Counted from the stretch's first letter, positions 1-9,409 are shown. The stretch is 15,000 nucleotides of DNA from Anaeromyces robustus (GCA_002104895.1 MCFG01000133.1:17501-32500); one strand, 5' to 3'. Translations and numbers: made by a program. Notes: generated from the sequence alone by a model not told the origin.

Positions 1-377
1 AATGAATCATAATAATTTTATAATATTTTGAGGAAATTGTAAGTTTGAATTATTTAAATTATTATTAATAATAGTTATTATTAATAATTATGAATTAGTA
101 ATTATTAATTTCGTTAGTTTTATTTTACCTATTAATACAATATTCTTTTTAAATATTTAATATTATTGTATATAAGATGTATAGATAAAGTTTATTATTA
201 AATAATTTATAATGTATATATATATATATATATATCAGATAATAAGAAATAAGTCTTTATTAATAGTTTATTTTCTTTTTATTTATAAAAATAATTATTT
301 TTATATTATCAAATACCAAAGAATTCTATTATAATATCAGAAGAACCACAAAGTGTAATATTTTCATTTGAAGTCAT
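1..377 (-). CDS. Mad2-like spindle checkpoint protein (HORMA domain), first exon only, 5' partial view
   Basis: The coding exon runs from the ATG at 377-375 down to 317 (61 nt, 20 codons plus one base). It is followed by a donor reading GTATTTGATA from 316. The peptide contains ITLCGSSDIIIEFF, which closely resembles the conserved N-terminus of Mad2 (human ITLRGSAEIVAEFF, recalled). Mad2 is a HORMA-domain protein that binds Cdc20 and Mad1 at unattached kinetochores and delays anaphase. The family motif that should follow (GINSILYQRGIYP-like) is not found between 1 and 316, so that stretch is read as intron 1 with its acceptor beyond the left edge. The intron has phase 1. The call rests on about 20 residues plus a correctly placed start and donor. 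It transcribes in the same direction as the HAD gene to its right. The alternative is a chance match, which seems unlikely given the ungapped similarity at the expected distance from the ATG. Confidence 0.72.
215..235. repeat. TA dinucleotide microsatellite
   Basis: An uninterrupted run of about ten TA units lies in the presumed first intron of the Mad2-like gene. It is ordinary AT-rich simple sequence. Confidence 0.9.
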
Positions 378-457
378 TATTTTTATTATTATTATTAATA
401 GAAGTAATATATATTTTTTGATATCAATAATTATTATTATTGTTTTTCTTTTTTTTT

Positions 458-459
<2 letters not shown>

Positions 460-507
<48 letters not shown>
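460..507. repeat. 48-base uninterrupted T homopolymer
   Basis: Forty-eight consecutive T bases lie 83-130 bases upstream of the Mad2-like start codon, which reads as poly(A) on that gene's coding strand. The apparent phenylalanine-rich reading frame through it is an artefact of the homopolymer. Its length is likely unstable in replication and uncertain in the assembly. Confidence 0.9.
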
Positions 508-508
<1 letters not shown>

Positions 509-820
509 AAATGACTATTCCACTTTTTCTGTTCTATCAAAACCAAAGAAAAAAAATATTTTATTATTGTATTTACAAGTGTATTAAACAAAAATATCCA
601 AAAAAAAAAAAAAAATACTTCTATTATTTTTAATTTTATTATTTTTTTTTAATTTTAATTCATTAAAAAAATAGAAAAAATTTAATTAATATTTTATTTT
701 ATTTAATAGACAATTATTATTATTATTTTAATTAAAATTTAGTATCATCACTATTATTGATTTATCATTTAAAACATTTTATATATAAAAAGAATAATTA
801 AAATAATAATAAAAAGTAAA

Positions 821-905
821 TAAATAAATAAATAATATAATAAATAAATAAATAATATAATAAATAAATAAATAATATAATAAATAAATAAATAATATAA
901 TAAAT
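821..905. repeat. Tandem repeat, 20-bp unit x 4
   Basis: Four identical copies of a 20-base unit (taaataaataaataatataa) occupy 821-840, 841-860, 861-880 and 881-900, followed by the first five bases of a fifth. The unit is itself built of TAAA steps. It lies in intergenic DNA with no gene attached. Confidence 0.95.
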
Positions 906-1203
906 GTGAATAAAAAAAAAAGTTAAATTTATAATTAACATTATTTTAAAAATAAAAATTCAATAATATATAAAAATAAAGTTAGTTATAAAAAAAAAGA
1001 ATGTGTGATTAATTCACATTTTATAATTAATAATAATAATAATATAATAAGAATGAAAAAAAAGACGTTTAAACTTTATTTATAATTAAATGTTTTTATT
1101 TTTCATCTTTATATTCATTAAAAATGTAAAAGAAAAAAAATAATGCTATTTGCATAATAGATGTCATGTCATTTTATAATTAACTATAAAAAATATCTAT
1201 ATG

Positions 1204-1239
<36 letters not shown>

Positions 1240-1602
1240 ATTAATATAATATATATAATATATTTTATATTATTTAAAAAAAGAATTGAAAAAGTTTTAT
1301 TTATTAATATTTACTAATAAAAAAAAATAAATTAAGTAAAATAATAATATTAATTTATTATCTTTATATTGGTTTTTAAGAATTAATTTTTTGCTTTGTA
1401 ATAAATTTTAATTAATACCTCTTTACTTTTATATATATTATATATTCAATAAAGAAAAAATATATATATTATTATTATTATTAAGAGTAATAAAAAAAAA
1501 GAATAAAATGTATTAATTTATATTATTTCTTCTACTAATTTTATTTTTAGTTTACCTATATATATAATCCATAAGATGAGATAAAGTATAAAAACTTTAA
1601 TA

Positions 1603-1641
<39 letters not shown>

Positions 1642-2146
1642 TTCTAAGTTATATCTTTAATAAATTTGATATAATATATCAAGTTTATTTTATTTCAATA
1701 ATTGGTTATATAAAATAGATAATATCAATCTTATAATAAATATAATAGAAATATAAATATGATTTCAAAGTATTAAAAAAAAAAAAAAAAAAAAAAAAAC
1801 AACTAAAATAATATATTATTATTATTATTTAATATTTTATTTTTTTTATTATTATTTGTATTGTTATTATTAATTGTATTATTTTTTTTTTTTACATTTT
1901 TTTTTTACATTTTTTATTTTATTTATTTAGTTATTTATTTATTATATATTTTCTTTTTGTATTAAAAATAAATTATTATATTTTATTATTATATGTATGT
2001 ATTCTAATATAATTCTAAATGTTGATATTTTGTTTTATATATATATATAATAAGTTAATTAATTAAAATAAATATTAAAAAAAATTTTTTTTTTCTTTAT
2101 ATTATTTAATTTTTATAATTATAATTGGATTGATTTGATTTTTTGT

Positions 2147-2543
2147 TTAATTTTTTTTGTTCTTCATAAAAGTATTTTCCAAAATAACAGCTATACCATC
2201 ATCATCATTAGATTCAGTGACATTTGTTGCAACTTCCATAACAGCTTTTTCAGAATTACCCATAGCATATTTATAACCAGCAACTTCAAACATTGAAATA
2301 TCATTAAATGAATCACCAAAAGCCATAACTTGTTCTGGTTTAATATTAAGTTCTTCCATAATATATTTTAAGGAAGCACCTTTACTAATTTCTTTTGGTT
2401 GTGTTTCATAACAACGAGTATTACCAGTAATAAATGAAATATCATCATATGAATCAATAAATTCTTGAAGAATTTTATCAAAACCTTTATATATATATAT
2501 TTATATGTGGGTGTATATATATAATAATTAATGATTAATTAAA

Positions 2544-2637
<94 letters not shown>

Positions 2638-3831
2638 TTATATAAATTTTCATTAAATGTAAGTGAAAAAAAAAATTACCATCATAGAAAACATCTGGTG
2701 TAGTTAAAACACAAACTTTATTAATAGCAAATTCATTATTAGCTATCATTTTTAAAAGTTTTGGTTCTTCAATAACAACAACTCTTTCACCATATTCTTC
2801 AAGGAAATCAGTCCATTTACCTTTTTTTGGAAGATATAAAGTATCTCTTACATATAAAACATAAGAATAATCTTTACCAGCTAAATGCTTATTATATAAT
2901 TCAATGTTTTTTATAACAATATCATTATCCATGAAATATTCTTTAATAACTTCATCTTTATCATCATAAATTACACAACCATTAGAATGAACTGCTAAAC
3001 AATTCTTACGTTTTTCAATATTTAATTGTTTTCTAAGATGTGTAACAGAATAACGAGTTTTACCAGTAGCAATTACAAAATTAACATCATAATTATCAAG
3101 TGCATAATTGATAGCTTTAATAGTTCTTTCAGTTAATTCATGTTTTGAATTTAATAAAGTACCATCACAATCTTTTTTATTATTATAATTATTTATATTA
3201 TTTATACATATAATATAATATTAAAAAAAAATTATTATGATTTAGAAATTTTATAAAAAAAAATATTATAATTAAAAATTAAAAAAAATAAATAATTAAA
3301 AAATAATAATATAATTATTATTATTTTTTTAATTAATTCTTTGTTTTATACTATATTACATTACATTATATTTTATTTTATTTTTATAACGTTAAATATT
3401 TACCACTAATAATAATTCTGACATTATTTGGATCTGGAAGAATTAATTTTGACTAATAATAAAAAATTTTGAAATGTTAATTTTAATAATTATTGGATAT
3501 ATCGTAATGTTGATTATATATTAAATTTGAATGTAATAAATGACGATTTTTTTATATATAACATGAAAATATCATTATTATTGTTGTTTTTGTTTCATTA
3601 ATTATATAAGTCATAGTTATTATATAAACCATGGTTATTATATAAAGCCATAGTTAATGTTTGATATTAATTTTGTAAAAATTAAAAGTTTATTGATAAA
3701 TATTTAAAAAATATATATATATATATAAATATACATTATTTATATTATATTATTAATTATATTATTATTCATATGAGTAATATTATTTATAAAAAAAATA
3801 TATATATATAAGTATATACCTCGTCTATCAT
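2147..3831 (-). CDS. Cof-type HAD-superfamily hydrolase (phosphatase), four exons, complete
   Basis: The exons on the minus strand are 3831-3820, 3452-3404, 3171-2680 and 2484-2147 (stop included). They join to 891 nt, or 296 residues. The introns are 3819-3453 (phase 0), 3403-3172 (phase 1) and 2679-2485 (phase 1). All four HAD motifs are visible: motif I IISDCDGTLL (nucleophile D21, acid D23), motif II VIATGKTR (T56), motif III KGASL (K219) and motif IV GDSFNDISM (D242, D246). The stretch between motifs II and III, about residues 80-195, should be the C2 cap that gives substrate specificity. The size and the SKGASL...GDSFND spacing fit the Cof/IIB subfamily, which dephosphorylates small phosphorylated metabolites such as sugar phosphates or cofactors. 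The true substrate cannot be read from sequence. No signal peptide is seen, so it is probably cytosolic. The 12-nt first exon is inferred because an in-frame TAG stands directly before the second exon. ATG-ATA-GAC-GAG followed by GTATATAC supplies a fitting start and donor. Confidence 0.88.
2485..2679 (-). other. Intron 3 of the HAD gene, carrying an ATT microsatellite
   Basis: The donor on the minus strand is G/GTAATT, and the acceptor is ATAAAG before GTTTTGAT. Splicing joins GAT-G to GT-TTT-GAT and keeps the reading frame from cap to motif III. About half of the 195-base intron is a trinucleotide run (about 2543-2638, roughly 31 ATT units on the plus strand). Confidence 0.85.
3453..3819 (-). 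other. Intron 1 of the HAD gene, with a 19-bp imperfect direct repeat
   Basis: At 367 bases this is the longest intron of the gene. The donor is GAG/GTATAT and the acceptor is ATTATTAG/TCA. Inside it, 3611-3629 and 3630-3648 are near-identical 19-base units around CATAGTTATTATATAAA or CATGGTTATTATATAAA, and the start of a third unit follows. No function is recognised. Confidence 0.72.
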
Positions 3832-4289
3832 TTTTAATTATTTTGAAATGCTTTTAAATGTAAAATTCAATTTTTAAATTAAAGATTATTTTTTTTATTA
3901 TTTTTTTTTTTAAAAAAAAAAAGTATATATATTCATTAAAGATCGTTATATAATAGCCAATCATATTTATTGAAATTTTTAAAAAATTGTTTATTATAAT
4001 TATTAATAAGAATTAATAATTAAAATTAATAATTTTTTTATCCATTTTTTCTAGTTTTATAAAATATTAAAAAGTGTATAGAGACCCTAAAAAAAAAATT
4101 CAAATAATATTTAAAAAAAAAAAAAAAAGTTTTTTAATTAACCCCATTAATTAACAATAAATACTAAAATTTTTAGTAATGATAAATAAAATGATTCAAA
4201 ACTTTACTAATGTTATAAACCATTTTAAAACCATTTTAACACTTTCATAATTTACACTTTTATATATATTATTATACATAAAAATCTAT
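3832..4289. other. 5' flank of the HAD gene, no gene seen
   Basis: AT-rich DNA with A- and T-runs (for example about 3890-3923 and 4113-4128) lies between the HAD start codon and the repeat array. It probably contains the HAD promoter, but no specific element can be supported. No coding or RNA gene signal was recognised. Confidence 0.5.
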
Positions 4290-4450
4290 AAATCATTTGA
4301 TTTATTTATGATAAATCATAAATTTAATAATTTTTTACATATATTTTATAAAATTTATAATTAAAAATTATAAATTTTTAAAAAGTATTAAAAGTGATGA
4401 GATTTTAAGATTGTTAAAAAAAAAAAAATAATTGAAATTTTAAAATTTTA

Positions 4451-4486
4451 TATCCATTTAAAAATTATAATATTTTTAAATGGATA
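4451..4486. repeat. Perfect inverted repeat, 14-bp arms
   Basis: The arms TATCCATTTAAAAA (4451-4464) and TTTTTAAATGGATA (4473-4486) are exact reverse complements separated by eight bases. It falls in the left, diverged unit of the array and is not conserved in the other units. Confidence 0.9.
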
Positions 4487-6021
4487 ACAAAAACTTCAAT
4501 TATCCTATTATTCTATATAAAAAAAAAATGTATTCCATGTAAAATCATTAATACTTAATATAATATAAATCATATGATTTCTATTATAAAACATAAATAT
4601 ATAAAAAAGTTACATATATTTTATAAACTTTATTATTAAAAACTCTTAAATAATATTAAATATTAAAAATGATTGAAATTAAAAAAAATGAATTTGGAAA
4701 AAAAAAAGTGAAATTTTAAAATTTTGTTATTTTTTGAAAAAAAAAATTAAATGAAAGTAAATATCTACTGCTTTTCAATAATTTAAAATATGGAATTAAA
4801 TTTAAATAAATCTTTTAAAGATTTAAATTTTTTTTTTTTAACATGTAAATCATTAATTGTTATATAAAATCATATGATTAATATTAAAAATCATAGATAT
4901 ATCAAAATTTAACATAAAATTTATAAACTTTATTATTCAAAACGCTTAAATAATATAAAATATTAAAAGTGATGAAATGATGAAATTGAAAAAATAAAAG
5001 AATTTAGAAAAAATTTTAAAATTTTAAAATTTTATTATTTTTAGAAAAAAAATATAAGATAAAAGTAAAATATCTAGTGCTTTTCAATAATATATTGAAT
5101 TAAAAAAAAAAAAAAAATTAAACAATAAATCTTTCTTAAATTTTACATGTAAAAATCATTAATTGTTAATGTAAATCATATGATTTTTATTATAAAACAT
5201 AAATATATGAAAGTGCTACATATATTTTATAAACTTTATTATTCAAAACTCTTAAATAATATTGAATATTAAAAATGATGAAATTAAAAAAAATGAATTT
5301 GGAAAAAAAAAAAGTGAAATTTTAAAATTTTATTATTTTTAGCAATAAAATGTTAGATGAAAGTAAATATCTTCTATTTTTAATAATTTAAAATATGGAA
5401 TTAAATTTAAATAAATCTTTTAAAGATTTTTTTTTTTTACTTTTAAATCATTAATGGTTATCTATAAATCATATGATTTCTATTATAAAACATAAATATA
5501 TAAAAATGTTACATATATTTTATAAACTTTATTATTAAAACTCTTAAATAATATTAAATATTAAAAATGATGAAATTAAAAAAAATGAATTTGGAAAAAA
5601 AAAAAGTGAAATTTTAAAATTTTGTTATTTTTTGGAAAAAAATATTAGATGAAAGTAAAATTTCTACTGCTTTTCAATAATATATTGAATTAAAAAAAAA
5701 AAAAAAAAAAAAAATTAAATCTTTAAATATTTCTTAAATTTTACTTGTAAAAATCCTTAATTGTAAATATTAATCATATGATTTCTATTATAAAACATAA
5801 ATATATAAAAATTTTACATAAAATTTATAAACTTTATTATTCAAAACTCTTAAATAATATTAAATATTAAAAAAGATTGAAATTGAAAAAAATGAATTTG
5901 GAAAAAAAAAAGTGAAATTTTAAAATTTTATTATTTTTAGCAAAAAAAATATTAGATGAAAGTAAATATCTACTATTTTTAATAATTTAAAATATAGAAT
6001 TAAATTTAAATAAATCTTTTA

Positions 6022-6060
<39 letters not shown>

Positions 6061-6374
6061 AATCATTAATGGTTATCTATAAAATCATATGATTTATATT
6101 ATAAAACATAAATATATCAAAATTTTACATATATTTTATAAACTTTATTATTCAAAACGCTAAAATACTATTAAATATTAAAAATGATGAAATGATGAAA
6201 TTGAAAAAAAGAGGAATTATGAAAAAAAAGTGAAATTTTAAAATTTCAATATTTTTAGAAAAAAAATATTAGATGAAAGTAAATATCTACTGCTTTTCAG
6301 TATTTAAAAAAATAATGAATTAAATTTTAATAAATCTTTTTAAAGAATAGTATCAAATGTATTATATGTAAATC

Positions 6375-6401
6375 ATATGATTTATTAATGATAAATCATA
6401 T
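6375..6401. repeat. Hairpin-forming inverted repeat at the right end of the array
   Basis: Arms of 11 bases (6375-6385 and 6391-6401) flank the loop TAATG. A related hairpin with 8-base arms (TGATTTAT / ATAAATCA, 4298-4305 and 4311-4318, loop TTATG) sits at the left end of the array. Interior units have the palindrome but not this second arm. Confidence 0.85.
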
Positions 6402-6420
6402 ATATTTCATATATTTATAA

Positions 6421-6637
6421 CATACTAACATATAATTATTAGTATTATACTTTAGTTTATAAAAAGACTTTAATAAACTAAAAATAAAACAAAATGATTA
6501 TTATATTTTTTTATTATATATACATTTTTAATCAATAGATAATAATTTATTGAAAATTTAATTATTATATATATATGTTACTTTTTATTTTTTTTTAAAG
6601 AGGAAAAAAAAAAAAAGAAAGAAACCAATTTGATAAC

Positions 6638-6671
<34 letters not shown>
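6421..6671. promoter_or_regulatory. Upstream region of the GNAT gene, with (AAT)n leader
   Basis: This is about 250 bases of AT-rich DNA between the end of the array and the GNAT start codon. It finishes in an A-rich stretch (about 6597-6623) and about eleven AAT units that run directly into the ATG. The region must hold promoter and 5' leader because the gene has no other upstream DNA outside the array. No exact TATA box or start site can be assigned. The AAT run read in the gene's own frame would give polyisoleucine, so it is treated as leader. Confidence 0.4.
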
Positions 6672-6674
<3 letters not shown>

Positions 6675-7154
6675 GAAAATGAAAACAATTTTTTAGAAAT
6701 TGCAAAAGAAGAAGATATTTTTGAAATTTATCAATTATTAAAAATAGTTACTACTGATTTACATAATAGAGGTATAAATCAATGGACAGAAGAATGGAAA
6801 ATTGAAGATATTCGTGAATTTGTATTAAAACAAAATTTTTATGTTCAAAGGCTTGAAAAAAAGGGAGAAATTATTGGAATGTTTTCATTAGAAGAAAATA
6901 AACTACTTCTTGAACAATTTCCAAAATCATTATATTTATCAAAAATTGCGTTGCTTCCAAAATATCAAAAGAAAGATTTTGGCGTAAAAATAATACAAAA
7001 AGCAATAGAAATTGTCCATTCACAAGGAAAAGTTGTTGTTTTGGATTGTTGGAGTGGAAATCAAAAATTAAAAGAATATTACACCAAATTAGGATTTAAA
7101 TATATTAGAGATCTTCCAGAATATGATTATTATATTTCCGTTTTTTCTATTTAA
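6672..7154 (+). CDS. GNAT-family N-acetyltransferase, single exon
   Basis: This is a 160-residue protein starting MENENNFLEIAKEEDI. It transfers an acetyl group from acetyl-CoA to an unknown small molecule or protein amine, presumably in the cytosol. The GNAT fold order is visible: N-terminal strand and helices with RGINQW (33-38), strand IIGMFSL (67-73), the motif-A strand LYLSKIALLP (87-96), then the CoA pyrophosphate loop YQKKDFG (98-104), a helix, and motif B LDCWSGNQKLKEYYTKLGF (124-142). The loop normally reads Q/R-x-x-G-x-G/A; here the first glycine is Asp102. The ATG at 6672 was chosen because the domain begins there and upstream codons are only an AAT repeat. The intronless structure and RG-x-x-QW / LDCW-x-x-N motifs resemble bacterial stand-alone GNATs, which could point to transfer, but this is only inference. 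It is divergent from the HAD gene across the repeat array. An AATAAA lies 22 bases after the stop. Confidence 0.88.
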
Positions 7155-7175
7155 TATTTAATATTTTAATTGTTC

Positions 7176-7181
7176 AATAAA
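7176..7181 (+). terminator. Polyadenylation signal AATAAA of the GNAT gene
   Basis: A canonical AATAAA begins 22 bases beyond the TAA stop. In such A/T-rich DNA the hexamer is common by chance, so the call depends on position. Confidence 0.5.
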
Positions 7182-7669
7182 TATTTTATGTAATCATATA
7201 AAATATAAAATATAAAATATAAAATTAATATATATAACAATGAGGGAAGAAAAAAAAAGCTGATAAGAGAGCTAAATATGTATTGTTTTATTTTTCATAT
7301 ACTTAACGAAAAAATTAAAAAAAAAAAAAAAAAAAAATCAATTATTTTAAAAAGTGTCAGACATTTTTATGTCAATAATATCAATAAACCTTTTTATTGT
7401 CTATTGAAGGAATAGATAAATTTGTTAATTAATTAATTTTAATTTAAAATTTTTAATATTTTTTAGAAAGAAAATTGTAAATATTAATTTCTTTAATTAG
7501 ATTTAAAAAGACCCCAATAAAACATTCTTTAAATATACTCTTTTTTGAATCAGAATTAACATTTTTTAATAATAATTAATTAAGGAATATTTTTAATTTT
7601 TTAAAATAGAAAGTTTTTTTAAAACTTTTCATATATATTAGTTTTCATATACCTATAATTTAAAACATA

Positions 7670-7692
7670 TATCATGTGTATATCACATGATA
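7670..7692. repeat. Perfect inverted repeat TATCATGTG / CACATGATA
   Basis: Nine-base arms (7670-7678 and 7684-7692) flank the loop TATAT. This is one of the few G/C-containing symmetrical sequences in the gap and resembles a dimer-binding site, but no known operator is recognised. Confidence 0.85.
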
Positions 7693-7830
7693 AATTTATA
7701 ATTATAAAGATACATAACATAGATCTATTAATATTTTCATTAATTAAATTTATTTAATTTATTTCTTAATAAAGTGGGAAATCAGATGATTAATAAAAGA
7801 ATTCATATTTTAATTATTAATTTAATAACA

Positions 7831-7990
7831 TTTTATTTATTTATTTATTAATTTATTTATTTATATATATAATTTTATTTATATTTATTTATTTATATTT
7901 ATTTATTTATTTAGTTATTTAGTTATTTATATTTATTTATTTAGTTATTTAGTTATTTATTTAGTTATTTATTTAGTTATTTATTTATTA
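7831..7990. repeat. TTTA tetranucleotide field with GTTA variants
   Basis: Imperfect TTTA repeats are broken up by TATATT and, from about 7910, by regular TTTAGTTA steps. This is simple sequence with no coding use. Confidence 0.85.
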
Positions 7991-8066
7991 AATGATTTTT
8001 TCTTTTCCTTTTACAATCTTAAATAAATATTATTAATTAAAATTATAAATATAATTTAAAAAAAAT

Positions 8067-8119
8067 ATTCAACAAATTCTTTTTAAATGATAAATGAAAT
8101 ACACAATATTTTGTTGAAT
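8067..8119. repeat. Inverted repeat ATTCAACAAA / TTTGTTGAAT
   Basis: Perfect ten-base arms (8067-8076 and 8110-8119) are separated by 33 bases. A transcript of this region could fold into a stem here. No RNA family is recognised. Confidence 0.8.
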
Positions 8120-8640
8120 GCATTACAATCTATTTATTTTTTTATTTATTTATTTATTTATTTATTTATTTTTTAATTTTATATTTTTATAATTTTTATA
8201 TTTTTATTCAAACAAAAACTGTTACACCAAAAAAAAAAAAAAAATTAAAGTTTTCAATTTTTTTATTGTTATATAATTAATATATTATACTGTATTATAA
8301 TATATTATTATTTATATAACTTAATTTATTAGTAAATTTTTAAGATTCTTTTTTAACTTGTTACATCTTGTGAATAAAATTTTTTCATTTGTTAATAAAT
8401 AATATATAGTATAATATAATTAGTATATTATAATATATTTTATTACAATATTCAATATTTATAATAATATAATAAATTAAAATATAATATATTGTAATAT
8501 ATTTAATTAACTTTATTAATATATTATTGAATTAGTTTTACTAAAAATAGTAAATAAAATTAATTAAATAGTAATAAATATTTAAAATAATAAAGATAAT
8601 AATAATAATTATTTAAAATAAAAATAATAATTATTTTATT

Positions 8641-9135
8641 GTTATAAAGAAGTAAAAGGAAAAAACACGTTTATCAAACTACCATTATTGTTTTAAATAT
8701 TGTTTAAATATTGTTTAATTCAAAAAAAATATTCCTTATTAAAATATTCCTTATTAAAATATAATAAGAAATTTTTCATTTAAAATAATTTTATTATAAT
8801 AAAAATAAAAAATAAAAAAGTATTAAGGATAAAAGGTATTTAGGAATTATACTTTTTTTTTGCATTAATGATTACAATATAATACTAAAAGAAATTATTT
8901 GTTATAAAAGTGTGATGACAAATAAAAAAAAATTTTTTTTTTCACGAGTTAATTCTTGTTCCTTTATTTTATATTATAAATGTTAATGATATTATTTATT
9001 TTTCTTTTTTTTTATTCAGATGATAATGAATAAATCACAATATAAAAAAAAATATTGATTTTATTAATTATTTATTTTTTCTGTACAATATTTATTTATT
9101 TATTAATCTATTTATCTATTTATTTATTTATCTAT

Positions 9136-9174
<39 letters not shown>

Positions 9175-9179
9175 TTAAT

Positions 9180-9214
<35 letters not shown>

Positions 9215-9362
9215 TATAATTATCTATTATCAAAACTTTATTATCTATATTTTTTGATTATCAAAAAAAAATATAAAAAATATAATATATTAAATAAATA
9301 AATAAATAGATAGATAGATAAATAAATAAATATTTTATAATTATTTATTTAATTTATTTAAT

Positions 9363-9409
<47 letters not shown>

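Larger units (their letters stand above)
378..2146. other. Intergenic, simple-sequence DNA between Mad2-like and HAD genes
   Basis: No coding segment, tRNA or known element was recognised here on either strand. It holds long homopolymers (T 460-507, A 1204-1237, A 1775-1799), TA tracts (about 1608-1633) and a fourfold 20-bp repeat (821-900). It must contain the promoter and 5' leader of the Mad2-like gene on its left side and the 3' leader of the HAD gene on its right side. The nearest polyadenylation hexamer for the HAD gene that I noted (minus-strand AATAAA at 1987-1982) is about 160 bases beyond the stop codon, so that 3' end is not assigned. The short, less repetitive block at 508-580 is the least A/T-monotonous part and could be promoter, but no motif was recognised. 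Confidence 0.6.
4290..6420. repeat. Tandem array of about 300-bp AT-rich units with about 600-bp dimeric order
   Basis: A shared ten-base palindrome, ATCATATGAT, starts at 4569, 4869, 5175, 5468, 5773, 6084 and 6372. A variant, ATCATTTGAT, starts at 4292. The spacings are 277, 300, 306, 293, 305, 311 and 288. After each palindrome the same blocks follow in order: a segment like ATTATAAAACATAAATATAT, then ATTTTATAAACTTTATTATT, then a TTAAATATTAAAA(A/G) block, then GAAATTTTAAAATTT, then AGTAAATATCTACTGCTTTT variants. The segment just before the next palindrome alternates. Form A (GAATTAAATTTAAATAAATC...) precedes 4869, 5468 and 6084. Form B (TATTGAATT plus a long A-run, then TTCTTAAATTTTAC) precedes 5175 and 5773. 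No protein-coding frame runs through it. Outer copies at both ends are more diverged, as expected for a tandem array that homogenises in its interior. It lies between two divergent genes. No transposon ends were recognised. Confidence 0.88.
7155..8640. other. Intergenic simple-sequence region, part 1
   Basis: No gene is recognised. The region contains the GNAT 3' leader, a small possible hairpin GACAT-TTTT-ATGTC (about 7359-7372), a perfect palindrome at 7670-7692, a TTTA/GTTA tetranucleotide field at about 7831-7990, an inverted repeat at 8067-8119, a TTTA run at about 8130-8172, and many TATAATATATTA-like motifs at about 8275-8530. The less A/T-monotonous patches (7240-7290, 7500-7560) show no sustained reading frame or convincing splice structure. 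Confidence 0.6.

Noticed and set aside
418-633. Open frame with a long polyphenylalanine tract on the plus strand
   Set aside because: It is made by the 48-base T homopolymer; the remainder matches nothing and lies upstream of the Mad2-like gene on the opposite strand.
6630-6671. N-terminal polyisoleucine extension of the GNAT protein from a TTG
   Set aside because: It needs a non-ATG start and is an AAT microsatellite read out of the usual frame. The ATG at 6672 fits the domain start.
7240-7263. Possible small ORF beginning ATGAGGGAAGAA
   Set aside because: It stops after seven codons and has no credible donor in frame.
7500-7520. GACCCCAATAAA as a small-RNA upstream promoter element
   Set aside because: It differs from the CCCA(C/T)AA form I recall for Dictyostelium small-RNA promoters, and no structured RNA follows.
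9005-9057. Acceptor-like T-run plus TTCAG before ATGATAATG
   Set aside because: It leads to only twelve codons of low complexity, with no partner exon recognised.
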